A DNA stretch of 64,000 bases, taken from the NCBI RefSeq assembly GCF_963678795.1, contig NZ_OY787453.1, positions 1,860,001-1,924,000 of the forward strand, read 5' to 3'. Under the pieces are notes generated by a model, which ran no database searches, was not told where the DNA came from, and was given only the letters and a program-made list of their open reading frames with translations. Positions 44,841 to 56,306 of this stretch are shown piece after piece (the stretch's first letter is position 1; each line of letters opens with the position of its first letter). The position numbers were made by a program, and so were the translations under genes. Source of the DNA: an uncultured Methanoregula sp. (GTDB lineage: Archaea; Halobacteriota; Methanomicrobia; Methanomicrobiales; Methanospirillaceae).

Positions 44841-46713
44841 AGAAAAAATTATCGGCATTGATCTTGGAACATCAAACAGCGAAGCGGCTGTCATGCTTGG
44901 TGGCAAACCGACCATCATCCCTTCAGCCGAGGGGGCAACAGTAGCCGGCAAGATGTTCCCCTCGTATGTAGCGTTTACCACAGATGGCCAGCTTCTCGTC
45001 GGAGAGCCGGCGCGGCGGCAGACCGTGAGCAACCCCGACGGTACGGTCACTGCGGCAAAACGGAAGATGGGCACTTCTTATGTATACAAAATATATGGAA
45101 AGGAATACACACCCCAGCAGATTTCCTCATTTCTTCTGCAGAAAATCAAGAGGGATGCGGAAGCATTTCTGGGTGAAAAAATATCAAAGGCCGTCATTAC
45201 TGTCCCCGCCTATTTCAATGACAACCAGCGGACTGCAACAAAGGATGCCGGGAAGATCGCGGGTCTCGATGTTGTCAGGCTTGTTAACGAACCCACCGCT
45301 GCTTCCATGGCGTACGGTCTCGACCGGGGTGGCGAATACAAAATCCTTGTATTTGATCTTGGCGGCGGTACCCTTGATGTAACTATCATGGAATTCGGTG
45401 GCGGCACATTTACCGTACTTGCAACTTCCGGTGATACCCAGCTGGGTGGCACGGACATGGACACTGCAATTTACGAATGGATAGCTGCCGAGTTCAAAAA
45501 ACAGGAAGGGATCGATTTACGCAGCGACAAGATGGCGATCAACCGGGTAAAAGAAGCCGCTGAAAAAGCAAAGATCGAGCTCTCGACCGTACTTGAGACG
45601 GAGATTAATCTTCCCTATGTTTCTGCCACGCAGGCCGGCCCCAAACACCTTTCCATCAAACTGTCCCGGTCAAAGCTCGAACAGCTGATCGAACCGATTA
45701 TCAGGAGATGTATCAACCCGTTCGACCAGGCATTAAAGGATGCAAAGCTGACCAAGGATGACATCCAGAAAGTAATCCTTGTCGGGGGACCAACCCGAAT
45801 GCCGGTTGTCCAGAAATTCATTGAAGAGCATGTCGGCAACAAGATGGTGCGGGGCATCGATCCGATGGAATGCGTTGCCATGGGTGCTGCGATCCAGGGT
45901 GGAATTCTCGGCGGCGAAATCACGGACATGGTTCTTCTTGATGTTACGCCCCTCACACTGGGCCTTGAAACCCTTGGCGGGGTAAGGACTGCCCTGATCG
46001 ACAGGAACACGACAATTCCGACAAAGAAGAGCCAGATCTTCTCGACTGCCGCAGACATGCAGACTTCCGTCACCATCCATGTGCTGCAGGGTGAACGGCC
46101 CATGGCCTCAGATAATGTAAGCCTTGGCCAGTTCAACCTTGTCGGGTTGCCACCTGCGCCAAGGGGAATCCCACAGATCGAAGTCAGCTTCGATATCGAT
46201 GCATCCGGTATCCTCAATGTATCGGCAAAAGATCTCGGTACGGGAAAAGAGCAGAAGATGACCATCACTGCCTCAACAAAACTGGCTGACAGCGATGTGA
46301 AAAAGATGGTCAGTGATGCCAAGCAATACGAGGAACAGGATAAAGCCCGGAAAGAAGAGGTGGAGGCACGTAATACCGCCGATTCTCTTGTGTACATTGC
46401 TGAAAAAACAAAATCCGACCTTGCAGATAAACTAAAGCCGGATATGGTTGACCGGCTGAACGGGGCGATCACCAGCGTCAAGGCAGCACTGGAGGGCAAG
46501 GATACTGCAACAATCAGGTCAGAGACGGAAAAACTCCAGAAGGTTCTTGGAGAAGCCGGCACTGCCGCTTACCAGGAAGTCAGCCAGCGTCAGGCCCGGC
46601 AACAGGCCGGATCCCAGGAGGCTCCTGCGGGGGGAGAGCCTGGCGGAAACTCTGGCGGCCCGGGTGGCGAGAATGTTGTTGACGCTGATTTCAAAGTAAA
46701 AGATGAGAAGTAA
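44833..46713 (+). CDS. dnaK: Chaperone DnaK (Hsp70)
   Basis: ATP-driven folding chaperone. It has 626 residues. The nucleotide-binding domain (1-365) shows [14 protein letters not shown], with Ser where GTTNS is usual, [13 protein letters not shown] (about 174) and [11 protein letters not shown] (about 318); the substrate domain follows ([16 protein letters not shown], about 370), then the lid and a Gly-rich tail. It lacks the extra N-terminal loop insert of proteobacterial DnaK, like Gram-positive and archaeal forms. The ATG at 44833 follows GGTGA and overlaps grpE; the longer frame upstream is not used. dnaJ follows 17 bases after the stop. Confidence 0.96.
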   Translation: MGKEKIIGIDLGTSNSEAAVMLGGKPTIIPSAEGATVAGKMFPSYVAFTTDGQLLVGEPARRQTVSNPDGTVTAAKRKMGTSYVYKIYGKEYTPQQISSFLLQKIKRDAEAFLGEKISKAVITVPAYFNDNQRTATKDAGKIAGLDVVRLVNEPTAASMAYGLDRGGEYKILVFDLGGGTLDVTIMEFGGGTFTVLATSGDTQLGGTDMDTAIYEWIAAEFKKQEGIDLRSDKMAINRVKEAAEKAKIELSTVLETEINLPYVSATQAGPKHLSIKLSRSKLEQLIEPIIRRCINPFDQALKDAKLTKDDIQKVILVGGPTRMPVVQKFIEEHVGNKMVRGIDPMECVAMGAAIQGGILGGEITDMVLLDVTPLTLGLETLGGVRTALIDRNTTIPTKKSQIFSTAADMQTSVTIHVLQGERPMASDNVSLGQFNLVGLPPAPRGIPQIEVSFDIDASGILNVSAKDLGTGKEQKMTITASTKLADSDVKKMVSDAKQYEEQDKARKEEVEARNTADSLVYIAEKTKSDLADKLKPDMVDRLNGAITSVKAALEGKDTATIRSETEKLQKVLGEAGTAAYQEVSQRQARQQAGSQEAPAGGEPGGNSGGPGGENVVDADFKVKDEK

Positions 46714-46730
46714 TATTTTTTCCAAAACCT

Positions 46731-47795
46731 ATGGCAAAGGAAGATTATTATGAAATTCTTGGCGTAAAGCGGGATGCATCGCCGGATGATCTGAAAAAGG
46801 CGTTCCGGCACCTTGCACGGAAATATCACCCGGACCTGAATAAGGGCAGCAAGGAGGCGGAAGAAAAATTCAAGGAGATCAATGAGGCCTACCAGGTCCT
46901 TTCCGATCCCCAGAAAAAAGCCCAGTACGACCAGGTGGGACATGCAGAATTCAGACCCGGGGATAGTGCCAGCTACACGCCGCCCAGTTACGACGACCTG
47001 TTCCGGGACTTTGGTCTGGGTGATATCTTTGATGCATTTTCCGGAGGATCCCGGAAGACCCGGAGACGGGCGGGTGCGGATCTCCGGTATGATCTTGAGA
47101 TATCCCTTGGCGATGCGTTCTATGGTACGAAAAATACCGTTGCTGTCCCGCATCAATTCGAATGCACGACCTGCCAGGGTACGGGTGCACAACCCGGCTC
47201 CGTGAGGAACTGTCCCACGTGCCGGGGAACCGGTGAGATACGAAGTTCCCGCAATGTCAGCGGCCGCATGATGACAAATGTCGCCCTATGCCCGGATTGC
47301 GGCGGGAGTGGTAAGATCATCGATAAACCCTGCATTACCTGCCACGGGCGCGGGCTCCTGCAAAAAACCCGGACGATCGAGATAACAATACCACGCGGGG
47401 TTGAAGACGGGCAGTTCCTGAGAATTGCCGGTGAAGGCGAGCCCGGGGAAAATCAGGGGCCGCCGGGGGATCTTTATGCTGTTGTTCATGTAAAAAAACA
47501 TGACATTTTCGAACGGCAGGGTGCGGACCTGTATACGACCGCAATAGTCGGACTCCCCACTGCCCTCCTGGGAGGGGAGATCAGTGTGCCGACGCTTACC
47601 GGAAGTGCACTCCTGAAAATTCCACGGGGTACGCAGAGCCACACCCTCTTCCGGCTCCGGGGGCAGGGGATGCCGTCCAAAAATTCCGACAACCGGGGAG
47701 ATCTTCTGGTAAAGGTCATCGTGAAGATCCCTCTAAACCTGACAAATAAGCAGGAGGCGCTAATGAAAGAGGCATTTATCGGAGGACCTGTATGA
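46731..47795 (+). CDS. dnaJ: Co-chaperone DnaJ (Hsp40, type I)
   Basis: Delivers substrates to DnaK and stimulates its ATPase. The 354-residue protein has the J domain (1-68) with the HPD tripeptide in KYHPDLN, a short linker that is not strongly Gly/Phe-rich, and four zinc-finger repeats: [24 protein letters not shown] and CITCHGRG (about 142-207). The C-terminal substrate domains follow. It is the third gene of grpE-dnaK-dnaJ. A TATA-like TATAAAAATAC (47821-47831) after the stop gives the next gene its own promoter. Confidence 0.95.
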   Translation: MAKEDYYEILGVKRDASPDDLKKAFRHLARKYHPDLNKGSKEAEEKFKEINEAYQVLSDPQKKAQYDQVGHAEFRPGDSASYTPPSYDDLFRDFGLGDIFDAFSGGSRKTRRRAGADLRYDLEISLGDAFYGTKNTVAVPHQFECTTCQGTGAQPGSVRNCPTCRGTGEIRSSRNVSGRMMTNVALCPDCGGSGKIIDKPCITCHGRGLLQKTRTIEITIPRGVEDGQFLRIAGEGEPGENQGPPGDLYAVVHVKKHDIFERQGADLYTTAIVGLPTALLGGEISVPTLTGSALLKIPRGTQSHTLFRLRGQGMPSKNSDNRGDLLVKVIVKIPLNLTNKQEALMKEAFIGGPV

Positions 47796-47885
47796 GACCT
47801 CCGGGAACAAGGGTTTCATGTATAAAAATACTAAAAACGGGGTCCGGATACTATCAGTTTCATAAAAAAAGGTGAGGTGAAACAC

Positions 47886-48374
47886 ATGGTCCGATGGTAT
47901 TACAAGTCTATCTATGATGAACTTGATGAACTGAGAAAGTACATGGAATCGTTGTCACGGGAGATGTACGATACCAGCCCAATCGTACTGTTACCCGGTC
48001 CCGCTTTGCCCACAACCAGGATGCTGCCGGCACAGCGCGATGTTCTCCGTGTTCTCCATGTGGATGTGGCCAATACCGACAGGGAAGTTATTGTCACGGC
48101 CGACATGATCCCGGGGGTTTTGAAAAAGGATATCGCGCTGACCCTGATCAACCCCGTAACACTGGAGATCTCCTGCGAATGCAGGGATGAGAAACAGGAA
48201 GAAAAAGACGGGTATTTCCTGTGGCAGCGAAGGCTCGGGTCCATGACACGGATCATCCCGCTCCCCCGGGCGGTTTCGGAAGATGGATCCAGCGCCTCCT
48301 TCAGGGAAGGGGTACTTGAAGTGCACCTTAAAAAATCCGGACTGGAGAAAAAAGGAAAAATTCCTGTCGAATAA
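47886..48374 (+). CDS. Small heat-shock protein Hsp20, sibling of 43246-43710
   Basis: A 162-residue holding chaperone. Its start MVRWYYKSIYDELDELRKYM matches the N-terminus of the sHsp at 43246, while the middle (REVIVTADMIPGVLKKDIAL, about 72-91) and the end (SFREGVLEVHLKK, about 140) are more typical alpha-crystallin sequence. The ATG at 47886 follows GGTGAGGTGA by five bases; three upstream codons in frame are not needed. It lies between dnaJ and clpB, so holding, folding and disaggregating chaperones are neighbours. The IYDELDELR motif also hints at a common binding partner. Confidence 0.85.
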   Translation: MVRWYYKSIYDELDELRKYMESLSREMYDTSPIVLLPGPALPTTRMLPAQRDVLRVLHVDVANTDREVIVTADMIPGVLKKDIALTLINPVTLEISCECRDEKQEEKDGYFLWQRRLGSMTRIIPLPRAVSEDGSSASFREGVLEVHLKKSGLEKKGKIPVE

Positions 48375-48631
48375 GGATTGCAGAGCTACCGGAAGGCCGC
48401 ATGGTAATAAATTCTGTTTGAATCAACTTTCAGATTGCCTGAAGAGCCGGTTGACTCATTTCCCCTTCCGGGTCAGAGGGGTTTATTAAAACCCCGATGA
48501 GGAGAAGGGAGGCCATGCTGACCTTCGACTTCTTTTGACCTGCCGTATTAACAAACTATTTGATTAGAAGAAACTCTATTACGAATATCGAATAGTGAAT
48601 TTCGAACAACAAAGAACGAATAACCACCATC
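48375..48631 (+). promoter_or_regulatory. clpB upstream region with repeated CGAA(T/C) elements
   Basis: The 257-base gap holds no gene. Near the clpB ATG four CGAAT/CGAAC elements occur at 48582, 48589, 48603 and 48617, within an A/T-rich stretch that also includes TTCGAA (48601-48606). They may bind a heat-shock regulator. No ribosome site precedes the ATG at 48632, so the message may be leaderless or use an unusual site. Confidence 0.35.
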
Positions 48632-51223
48632 ATGAATTTCAACAATTTTACCATCAAATCACAGGAAGCCGTAGAGAAAGCAACGGAAATTGCAGCGGCA
48701 AAACAGAACCAAGCGATCGAGACTTCACATGTACTGAAGGGGATGCTCTCGGTTGACGAGAATGTCATTCCATTCCTCCTTAAAAAACTGAATGTGAACC
48801 TTGAAAGTTTCAATCCTGCACTCGACAGGATCATCGATGCATACCCAAAAGTCAGCGGGGGAGATCAGTTCCTTTCCAATGATGCCACAAAAGCCCTGCA
48901 GAAAGCCGCCTCACTTGCCCGGGAATTCAAGGATGAATTTGTTTCCATCGAGCATCTTCTCATGGGGGTTCTTTCAGTGAACGACAGCACCTCAAGGCTG
49001 CTGAAGGATAACGGAGTTTCGGAGAAAGACCTGAAAACCGCCATCATCCAGTTGCGGAAAGGCTCGACGGTGGACAATCAGGACGCGGAAGAGACCTATA
49101 ATTCCCTGAACAGGTTTGCCCGAAACCTGAATGATCTTGCCCGTACGGGGAAACTCGATCCGGTAATCGGTCGTGACGAAGAGATCCGCAGGGTTCTGCA
49201 AATCCTTTCAAGGAGAACGAAGAACAACCCGATCCTCATCGGAGAACCCGGTGTGGGAAAAACCGCCATTGCCGAAGGTCTGGCCCACCGGATCATTGAC
49301 GGGGATGTACCGGATAACCTGAAAAACAAGCAGATCTATTCCCTCGATATGGGGGCCCTGATCGCCGGGGCCAAATTCAAGGGAGAATTTGAAGAACGGT
49401 TAAAAAGCGTGATCAAGGAAGTGATATCCGCTGAAGGAGAGATCGTCCTTTTCATTGACGAGATCCATACCCTGGTCGGCGCCGGTGCCAGCGAGGGGGC
49501 AATGGACGCTGCCAATATCCTCAAACCCGCGCTTTCACGGGGAGAATTGCATGTCATTGGCGCAACTACCTTAAAAGAATACCAGAAATATTTCGAAAAG
49601 GACAAAGCGCTCGAACGACGTTTCCAGCCGGTGATGGTCAATGAACCGGATACGCTCGATGCCATTTCCATCCTTCGTGGAATCAAAGAGAAATACGAAA
49701 CCCATCACCATGTAAGAATCAAGGATGAGGCTATCATTGCTGCCGTTGAACTTTCTCAACGATATATCTCCGACCGCTTCCTTCCCGACAAGGCTATTGA
49801 CCTGATTGATGAGGCTGCATCAAAACTCCGTCTTGAGATCAACTCGAAACCGGAAGAACTGGAGATTATTGAACGCAAGATCCGCCAGCTGGAAATTGAA
49901 CGGGAAGCCATCAAGCGTGAGAAAGACCTCTCAAAACTGAAAGGGCTCAATGAAGAGATCGGGAACCTGACCGAGGAACGAAACCGTCTGACAGCAAAAT
50001 GGCAGTCGGAAAAAGATCTTGTTGAACAGATCCAGTTGCATAAAACCGAGATCGAGAACCTGAAATTCGAGGCCGAAGGTGCTGAACGCAAAGGTGACCT
50101 CGGCAAGGTAGCAGAGATCCGGTATGGCCGCATCCCGGAGGCCGAGAAAATCATTGAGGGGCTCAAAGGGAAACTGACCGTGCTGCAAAAGGATTCCGCG
50201 ATGGTGAACGAGGAGGTGGATGCAGAGGAAATTGCCGAAGTGGTATCACGCTGGACCGGCATTCCCGTCTCCAGGATGCTGCAGAGTGAAAAACAGAAGC
50301 TGCTGGGCCTCGAAGACGAACTTCACAAGCGCGTCGTAGGCCAGGACGAAGCCATAGGGGCCGTTTCCGATGCAATCCGCAGGAGCCGTGCCGGGTTGCA
50401 GGATCCAAAACGACCGATCGGGTCTTTCATCTTCCTCGGGACGACCGGTGTAGGAAAGACTGAACTGGCAAAGGCCCTGGCAGAGATCCTCTTCAACAAC
50501 GAGAACAGTATGGTGCGGATCGATATGTCGGAATACCAGGAACGGCATACCGTTTCACGGCTGGTTGGAGCGCCTCCGGGCTATGTGGGATATGAGGAAA
50601 GCGGGCAGCTGACAGAAGCGGTCCGGAGAAAACCCTATTCCGTGGTATTGCTGGATGAGATCGAAAAAGCCCATCCGGACGTGTTCAACATCCTGTTGCA
50701 GGTTCTTGACGACGGCCGTCTGACCGACAACAAGGGCCGTACGGTGGATTTCAAGAATACCATTATCATCATGACATCGAACATCGGGTCACACATCATC
50801 CAGGAAAACATGGAGGATGTCACCGACAAAAACCGGGACGGGATATTCGACCACACCCGGGAACAGGTGTTCGAACTGCTCAAAAAGACCATCCGTCCCG
50901 AATTCCTCAACCGGATCGATGAGATCATCATGTTCAAACCGCTCACAAAGGATGAGATCCAGAAGGTTGTCGAAATTCAGATGGGGTTCGTCCAGAAAAT
51001 GCTCGGGAAGAGCGATATCCGGATCAGGGCAACAAAGAAAGCCATCCAGTTCATCGCCACCAAGGGCTTTGATCCGCAATTCGGTGCACGGCCGATCAAA
51101 CGGGTGATCCAGAAAAACCTGCTGAATGAATTGTCAAAAATGATCCTGGAAGGAAAAGTGAATAAAGACACGGAAATCGTTGTTGAAGAGAAAGAAGGAA
51201 AGCTGATGTTTCGGAATGCCTGA
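48632..51223 (+). CDS. clpB: Protein disaggregase ClpB (Hsp100)
   Basis: A hexameric AAA+ disaggregase that works with DnaK to rescue aggregates. It has 863 residues, as expected. The N domain (1-145) is followed by NBD1 with Walker [16 protein letters not shown] (about 204) and [14 protein letters not shown], the coiled-coil M domain (about 400-525, rich in Glu/Lys, e.g. [20 protein letters not shown]), and NBD2 with Walker [17 protein letters not shown] (about 607) and [15 protein letters not shown]. The C-terminal D2-small domain ends LMFRNA. There is no tripeptide for ClpP docking. Its location after the KJE genes fits bi-chaperone function and bacterial origin. Confidence 0.96.
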   Translation: MNFNNFTIKSQEAVEKATEIAAAKQNQAIETSHVLKGMLSVDENVIPFLLKKLNVNLESFNPALDRIIDAYPKVSGGDQFLSNDATKALQKAASLAREFKDEFVSIEHLLMGVLSVNDSTSRLLKDNGVSEKDLKTAIIQLRKGSTVDNQDAEETYNSLNRFARNLNDLARTGKLDPVIGRDEEIRRVLQILSRRTKNNPILIGEPGVGKTAIAEGLAHRIIDGDVPDNLKNKQIYSLDMGALIAGAKFKGEFEERLKSVIKEVISAEGEIVLFIDEIHTLVGAGASEGAMDAANILKPALSRGELHVIGATTLKEYQKYFEKDKALERRFQPVMVNEPDTLDAISILRGIKEKYETHHHVRIKDEAIIAAVELSQRYISDRFLPDKAIDLIDEAASKLRLEINSKPEELEIIERKIRQLEIEREAIKREKDLSKLKGLNEEIGNLTEERNRLTAKWQSEKDLVEQIQLHKTEIENLKFEAEGAERKGDLGKVAEIRYGRIPEAEKIIEGLKGKLTVLQKDSAMVNEEVDAEEIAEVVSRWTGIPVSRMLQSEKQKLLGLEDELHKRVVGQDEAIGAVSDAIRRSRAGLQDPKRPIGSFIFLGTTGVGKTELAKALAEILFNNENSMVRIDMSEYQERHTVSRLVGAPPGYVGYEESGQLTEAVRRKPYSVVLLDEIEKAHPDVFNILLQVLDDGRLTDNKGRTVDFKNTIIIMTSNIGSHIIQENMEDVTDKNRDGIFDHTREQVFELLKKTIRPEFLNRIDEIIMFKPLTKDEIQKVVEIQMGFVQKMLGKSDIRIRATKKAIQFIATKGFDPQFGARPIKRVIQKNLLNELSKMILEGKVNKDTEIVVEEKEGKLMFRNA

Positions 51224-51368
51224 TCATTCCGCAATGCTCCTGACATCAGATTCATTCCTTTTTGATTATAAAGAGGTGACTGGGGATAATTCAAAAATGC
51301 CCCCGATACACACTTATATCCCCAGAAGAACCAAAAGGGCATGAGAAATATTAAAAGCGGGGAGAAAA

Positions 51369-51668
51369 ATGAGGTGTGGACATACTGATTCAACGCGGAG
51401 ATACGAGTGTGCCCACCTGATCTGTACCTACCTGATCTCCCAGAACCTGAAACATGCTATTGTAACCTCGCGGGATATTGCCCGGTTTCACCACCTTTCG
51501 CGTAAATCTTCGCAGTCAATCAGCGCCATGCTGAATTTCCTTTATTCCAACCGTATCCGTGAGCCCCGTTTCGGGTTCTATATACGGGGAACCGCACCGT
51601 TCCGGAAATGTGAATACCCCCACCATTACACCATAGAACTTATCAATGAAGCCCGGGGGCTGCTCTGA
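51369..51668 (+). CDS. Small helix-turn-helix-like protein
   Basis: A 99-residue basic protein. The central part, ICTYLISQNLKHAIVTSRDI then ARFHHLSRKSSQSISAML, reads as a winged-helix/HTH core, and RIREPRFGFYIRG could be the wing. It resembles in layout the DUF7123-like protein at 25225, but the sequence differs. The ATG at 51369 follows GGGGAG; ACTTATATCC near 51312 may be a TATA element. It lies after clpB and might regulate the chaperone genes; that is only a positional guess. Confidence 0.55.
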   Translation: MRCGHTDSTRRYECAHLICTYLISQNLKHAIVTSRDIARFHHLSRKSSQSISAMLNFLYSNRIREPRFGFYIRGTAPFRKCEYPHHYTIELINEARGLL

Positions 51669-51983
51669 ATGATACTTGTTCATGACACTGACCGGGTAAA
51701 CCATTGTGGAGGGAAAAACGACTGCAGATCTTTTTGTCATACCGAACCCGCAGCATACGGGGTTGCTCCGTGACCCGCACCTGGCTGCAAAGGGTTATGC
51801 AAAGAAATGATACCGATCTGCTCTCCTATGATTTCGCGGAGAGCTGCCCGACATGGGAGTCATGGTGGTTCCGGGGAGTTGCTGCGACAGTATGCATCGG
51901 CTCTATCTGGTTTTTCTGGGGGATCCTAACGTAAAAACACGGTATGGATGCGGGAGGATATTGAATAATTCATTCCGGGTAAC
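51669..51983 (+). other. Intergenic region with a possible 45-residue membrane peptide
   Basis: The 315-base gap between the HTH-like gene and the convergent histidine kinase has no clear gene. An ATG at 51797 opens a 45-codon frame to 51934 whose end (VAATVCIGSIWFFWGIL) is a plausible membrane helix, but it has no strong ribosome site. A longer 76-codon version starting at GTG 51704 is less convincing. Confidence 0.25.
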
Positions 51984-54900
51984 TCACGGGATGATCCTGT
52001 ATCCCTCTTCTGGCACGGTAATCTCAAACCGTGCTCCATTGCCGAAAGTTCCCGTCTCGTGAATGGAGATCCCGGTGATCTCAAGCACCACCCGGGCAAA
52101 GAAGAGCCCGAAACCGGTATGCTGGCCATACCCCTCAAGAAAGATCTTCTCTTTTAAGCCAGGGGGGATCCCGATCCCGTTATCTTCGACCGTAATCACG
52201 AGGTTGCCGGGACCGGGCCTGCAGCTGATGGTCATGGCGGTCACCCGTTCCCCGTGCCGGGAGGCATTGTCGATGAGGTTGAAAAAGACCTTCCCGAGCA
52301 TGGGATCGGCAAAAATCTCCGCATTGCAGGTACATGACAGGGATATCCCGTCCGTTTTTTGCTGTGCAATGATATCGCGGATCCGGTGCCAGCCGGGTGC
52401 ATGCATGCCGAGTTCCTGGTACGCCTTGGTGAACTCGATCTGCTGTGAGATTGTGGATACCGACCGGTCGATCTTTTCGAGAAGGCCTAAAACAACGGGA
52501 TCGCGTGCCTTCTCCATAGCAATACTGGCAAATCCCCGCAGGATGGCGATCTGGTTTGCCACGTCATGGCGGGTTATCCGGGTCAGGAGATTGATCTTTT
52601 TATTGATCTCCGCAATCGTCCGTTCTGCCCGTTTCCATTCAGTGATATCCCGGACAATCGCGATGAAGAAATTCCGGCCACCGATGGTCAGGGTTACGGC
52701 GTTGACGAGGGCATCGTACATCTCGCCGGATTTCCGTCTCTCGCGGGCTTCGTATTCATGAACCCTGCCCTGCTTTTCCAGTTGATCGATGAAAGCATCC
52801 CGGTCTGAATCAATCTGCCAGATACCCAGTTCAGTTGCACTCTTCCCGATCAACTCCTCCCGGGAATACCCGAACAGTGCTGTTGCTGCGTCATTAACTT
52901 CAACGAATTTCCCAGAATCCAGTTCACTGATAGTGATGGCATCGGGACCTGCCAGGAATGCTTTTGCATATTTTTCTTTCGCAATCCGTAATGCTTCTTC
53001 TGTTCTCATCCGTTCGGTGATATCAAGGAAACTGACAAGGCTCGCAACAATGCGTTCTTTTGAGTCGGTGACCGGGTTGCCGAATATTTCCAGCCGGGCC
53101 CGCGTACCGTCCGGGCGTACGACAACCATGTCATCGATATGGCTGCTCTCCCCGTGCATTCCCCGTATGATCGGCATCTCTTCTGCGGGATACCGGTCAG
53201 AAGTTCCGGCCCGGTACACCTCGTACACCTCGGCAAGATTCTTTTTTGTTGCATCCGGAAGAATGCCTCGTCCAAGAAGGCGGGCAGCCTGCCGGTTGGC
53301 GATGATCGGTTTTCGGGAGGGGGCTTCAACCATGAAGATGCCAATCGGGACAGTATCGAGCAGCGTGCTGATCAGCCGGTTCCGGCTGTCGAGATCAACG
53401 GTTCTCTTAATAAGGGTTGCCTCGATATTTTTCAGTTTCGTGACATCCCGTCCTTCGGTTATCAGGTAGATGATCTGTCCCGTTGCATTTTTCACGGGCT
53501 TGACCAAGAGATCCACGTTGACCGGTTCTCCGTTTGCTGCAACATGAGTTGCGTCAAACCGGACGGTTTCACCGGATGCAGCCCGCTGTATGGCATCCTT
53601 AAGCTGCGCCTGGAGCTCCACAGAATGGGACCCCCAGGGGATCTCCCAGAACGGCCGGTTGATGACAGCGGATTCCGGAGTTCCGGCAAATTCCAGGGCA
53701 GTCCTGTTGGCTTCAAGCAATATGCCATCCGGGGTCAACAGCCCGATGAACTGGAAGGACTGGTCGATGATAGCCCGGAACTTTGCCTCGCTTTCGCGGA
53801 TCGACTGCTCGCTCCGGGCAAGTTCTTCATACTGCCCCCGCAGTTCCTCGTCAGATGCTGTGAGCTGTTCGTACGCGGCCTGGAGGGTCAACTCTGCATC
53901 TTTTATTTCGGTTATATCCCGGCCTACCGACTGGTATTCGGTAACCCTTCCTGAGAGATCGAAGATTGCACGGTCACTCCACCGCTGCCAGCGTACCCGG
54001 CCATCCGGCAGGATGATCCGGTGAACGATGGTATCGACCGGATGATCGGGTGTCAGGGATTTGAAGAACTTTTTTACGCTCTCCTTATCCTGGGCAGGAA
54101 TATCCGGGCTGAACCGGTGCCCGAGGATCTCCTCCCGGCTCATGCCGAAATACCGGCAGTAGGCTTCATTGACAAAGACGTGAGTACCATCCGGGGTGAA
54201 CCGCGAGATGAATTCTGTCTGGTCCTCGACAATGTTCCGGTATTTCTGCTCGCTCTGTGCCAGCTCTTCATCGGCGCGTATCCGTTCAATGGCAGATCCG
54301 ATCCGGGTAGCTATCGTTTCAAGGGCGAGACGGGAGATCGCCGGGATCCCATCAACGGTATGCGATGCAATATTCAGGCAGGCAGTTACCCGGTTTTCAA
54401 ACATGATCGGGATGATCGCACCTGCCCGCAATCCTTCCCGTTCATGGACGGGAGTACGGGCAAGTCCGTTCCTGGTGTACGGGGAATAGAACGGTTTTCC
54501 TGCCATTACGATCTGCCCGTTGGGCGAACCAGCCGGGTAATGGGAGACCAGCCGGACAAAATCTTCTCCAAGGTTCTCCGAGAGATAGAGATCAACAGAG
54601 CCGGATTCTTTGTCAACAAGATAAATCCCGCCGGAATCCATTCCTGATATCCCAATCGCCGATCTCAGGCAGATCCCCATGGTCTCTTTCAGGTCATGGG
54701 TAGCCAGTAAAGCAAGGCCGAGATCCAGCTGGCTCCGGAGGATCTGTTCCTGCTGTTTGCGTTCGGTAATATCGCTGAACGTGCCCTCTATGCCAAGAAC
54801 ATTCCCTGCCGGATCCCGGTAGAGGTGACTGTTTGTCGCAACAAGCACCGGAGTATTGTCTTTTCTTTTGAGCAGCACTTCATAGTTGGTCACTTTCCCG

Positions 54901-56306
54901 TCACGGTACACCTTGTCGAGGAATTCCTGCCGGTTCGCGGGATTGACATAGAAATCGTCTGCAATGCTCCTGCCAAGGCATTCCGAGACATTGTCATAAC
55001 CGAGAACCACTGCCCACGACCGGCTGGCCTTGATCAGGTGGCCTCCGGCATCGCTCCGGTAATAGATATCCTGGATCTGGTCAAGGAGGTTTATGTACTC
55101 CTCATTCGTGGTTACAAGGAGGCGTTCCGCCCGTTTTCGTTTTGTGATATCCAAGAGGGAGGCCACGCTCTTTGAGGTACCGGGGACGACATCGATCGTT
55201 ATGTAAATTTCCCTGACATCGCCTGACCGTGTTACGAAGCTGAATTCATAATGCTTGAGAGCGCTCTGCCGGTCCAGCCGTCTCTGCCGGTGCTGGGTGA
55301 GCATCCGTTCAAGATCTTCCGGTACAACAAACTCGATCCATTTCTTCTTGTTCTCAATCTCCTCTTTAGTATATCCGCTCAGGCGTTCAAACTCAGAATT
55401 GGCAAGACTGATCGTGGCGTCATCCTCAATAAGGACCGTTGCCGTACCGGTTGTTTCAAAGACAGTACGGTACTTCTGTTCGCTCTCGCGGATTGCATCC
55501 TCCACTTTTTTTCTCTCCGAGATCTCGCGGATCGATTCGATGGCCCCGATGACATTTCCCCGGGTGTCGTACAGCGGGGATGCGGTAAACCAGAGAGCGG
55601 CTCCCCTGCCATCGTTGAAGTGCGGGATCGTGGTCTCGGAGAAGAGCGTCTTCCCCTCCCGTTTGATGTTCGGGTAATGGGTGGAGACTGCAGGGTCGTT
55701 CATGAGTACATTATCGATAAGGAGCGGACGGCGTTCATGGTAGAACGGGAGAGCATACTCATAATTGCCTTTCCCGAGGATCTGTTCTGCTTTTACGCCG
55801 GTCATTCTCTCCATTGCCCGGTTCCACGCGATAACGACACCTTTGGTATCAATGGCCAGCGTTGCATCGGGCAGGAAGTTGATGATATCGGCCTCACGGC
55901 GTTCATGGTCCCGTACGCTTTCCTGTGCCATTCTCTGCAGGATCGCATGCTGGATTTTGTGCTCAAGCTCGGCGAACTGGGATACCGGCTCCCCGCCTTT
56001 CTGGAGGTAGAAATCCGCGCCCTCGTTCAGGGCCTGGATGACGATCTCTTCGCGCCCGCGGCCGGTGAAGATGATAAAGGGGACCGTACTACCGGATGCC
56101 CGGACCTGCTTCAGGAATTCAATACCGTTTATTCCCGGCATCTGGTAATCGGAGATGATGCCATCATAATGCTCGGACGAGAGAATGCGAAGGGCCTCCG
56201 AGGCTGACGTGAGCGTTGCAACGCTGAACTGGCCACTCATCTCGAGGAACATCTTCCCGATCTCGAGCAGTGCGGGTTCATCATCAACGTAGAGGAGGGT
56301 AAACAT
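51984..56306 (-). CDS. Large cytoplasmic histidine kinase: REC, seven PAS-like domains, GAF, kinase
   Basis: A 1440-residue sensor kinase with no membrane segment. Residues 1-120 form a receiver domain (LLYVDDEPALLE, phospho-acceptor Asp in GIISDYQMPGING, Lys in LQKGG). PAS-like domains follow at about 138-265, 277-392 and 400-517; a GAF domain at 520-678; further PAS domains at about 687-803, 840-960, 985-1110 and 1120-1235. The kinase part has the acceptor His in TRHDVANQIAILRG (about 1260), the N box NLIDNASRHG, G1 DNGIGIPPG and G2 GFGLFF. There is no second receiver. Such proteins abound in Methanomicrobiales; the output partner is unknown. A TATA-like GATTATACC about 20 bases upstream suggests a leaderless message. 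Confidence 0.92.
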   Translation of the reverse strand: MFTLLYVDDEPALLEIGKMFLEMSGQFSVATLTSASEALRILSSEHYDGIISDYQMPGINGIEFLKQVRASGSTVPFIIFTGRGREEIVIQALNEGADFYLQKGGEPVSQFAELEHKIQHAILQRMAQESVRDHERREADIINFLPDATLAIDTKGVVIAWNRAMERMTGVKAEQILGKGNYEYALPFYHERRPLLIDNVLMNDPAVSTHYPNIKREGKTLFSETTIPHFNDGRGAALWFTASPLYDTRGNVIGAIESIREISERKKVEDAIRESEQKYRTVFETTGTATVLIEDDATISLANSEFERLSGYTKEEIENKKKWIEFVVPEDLERMLTQHRQRRLDRQSALKHYEFSFVTRSGDVREIYITIDVVPGTSKSVASLLDITKRKRAERLLVTTNEEYINLLDQIQDIYYRSDAGGHLIKASRSWAVVLGYDNVSECLGRSIADDFYVNPANRQEFLDKVYRDGKVTNYEVLLKRKDNTPVLVATNSHLYRDPAGNVLGIEGTFSDITERKQQEQILRSQLDLGLALLATHDLKETMGICLRSAIGISGMDSGGIYLVDKESGSVDLYLSENLGEDFVRLVSHYPAGSPNGQIVMAGKPFYSPYTRNGLARTPVHEREGLRAGAIIPIMFENRVTACLNIASHTVDGIPAISRLALETIATRIGSAIERIRADEELAQSEQKYRNIVEDQTEFISRFTPDGTHVFVNEAYCRYFGMSREEILGHRFSPDIPAQDKESVKKFFKSLTPDHPVDTIVHRIILPDGRVRWQRWSDRAIFDLSGRVTEYQSVGRDITEIKDAELTLQAAYEQLTASDEELRGQYEELARSEQSIRESEAKFRAIIDQSFQFIGLLTPDGILLEANRTALEFAGTPESAVINRPFWEIPWGSHSVELQAQLKDAIQRAASGETVRFDATHVAANGEPVNVDLLVKPVKNATGQIIYLITEGRDVTKLKNIEATLIKRTVDLDSRNRLISTLLDTVPIGIFMVEAPSRKPIIANRQAARLLGRGILPDATKKNLAEVYEVYRAGTSDRYPAEEMPIIRGMHGESSHIDDMVVVRPDGTRARLEIFGNPVTDSKERIVASLVSFLDITERMRTEEALRIAKEKYAKAFLAGPDAITISELDSGKFVEVNDAATALFGYSREELIGKSATELGIWQIDSDRDAFIDQLEKQGRVHEYEARERRKSGEMYDALVNAVTLTIGGRNFFIAIVRDITEWKRAERTIAEINKKINLLTRITRHDVANQIAILRGFASIAMEKARDPVVLGLLEKIDRSVSTISQQIEFTKAYQELGMHAPGWHRIRDIIAQQKTDGISLSCTCNAEIFADPMLGKVFFNLIDNASRHGERVTAMTISCRPGPGNLVITVEDNGIGIPPGLKEKIFLEGYGQHTGFGLFFARVVLEITGISIHETGTFGNGARFEITVPEEGYRIIP

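Noticed and set aside
55251-56207. 318-codon plus-strand frame antisense to the histidine kinase
   Set aside because: The minus-strand REC and PAS domains are clear; the antisense product is featureless.
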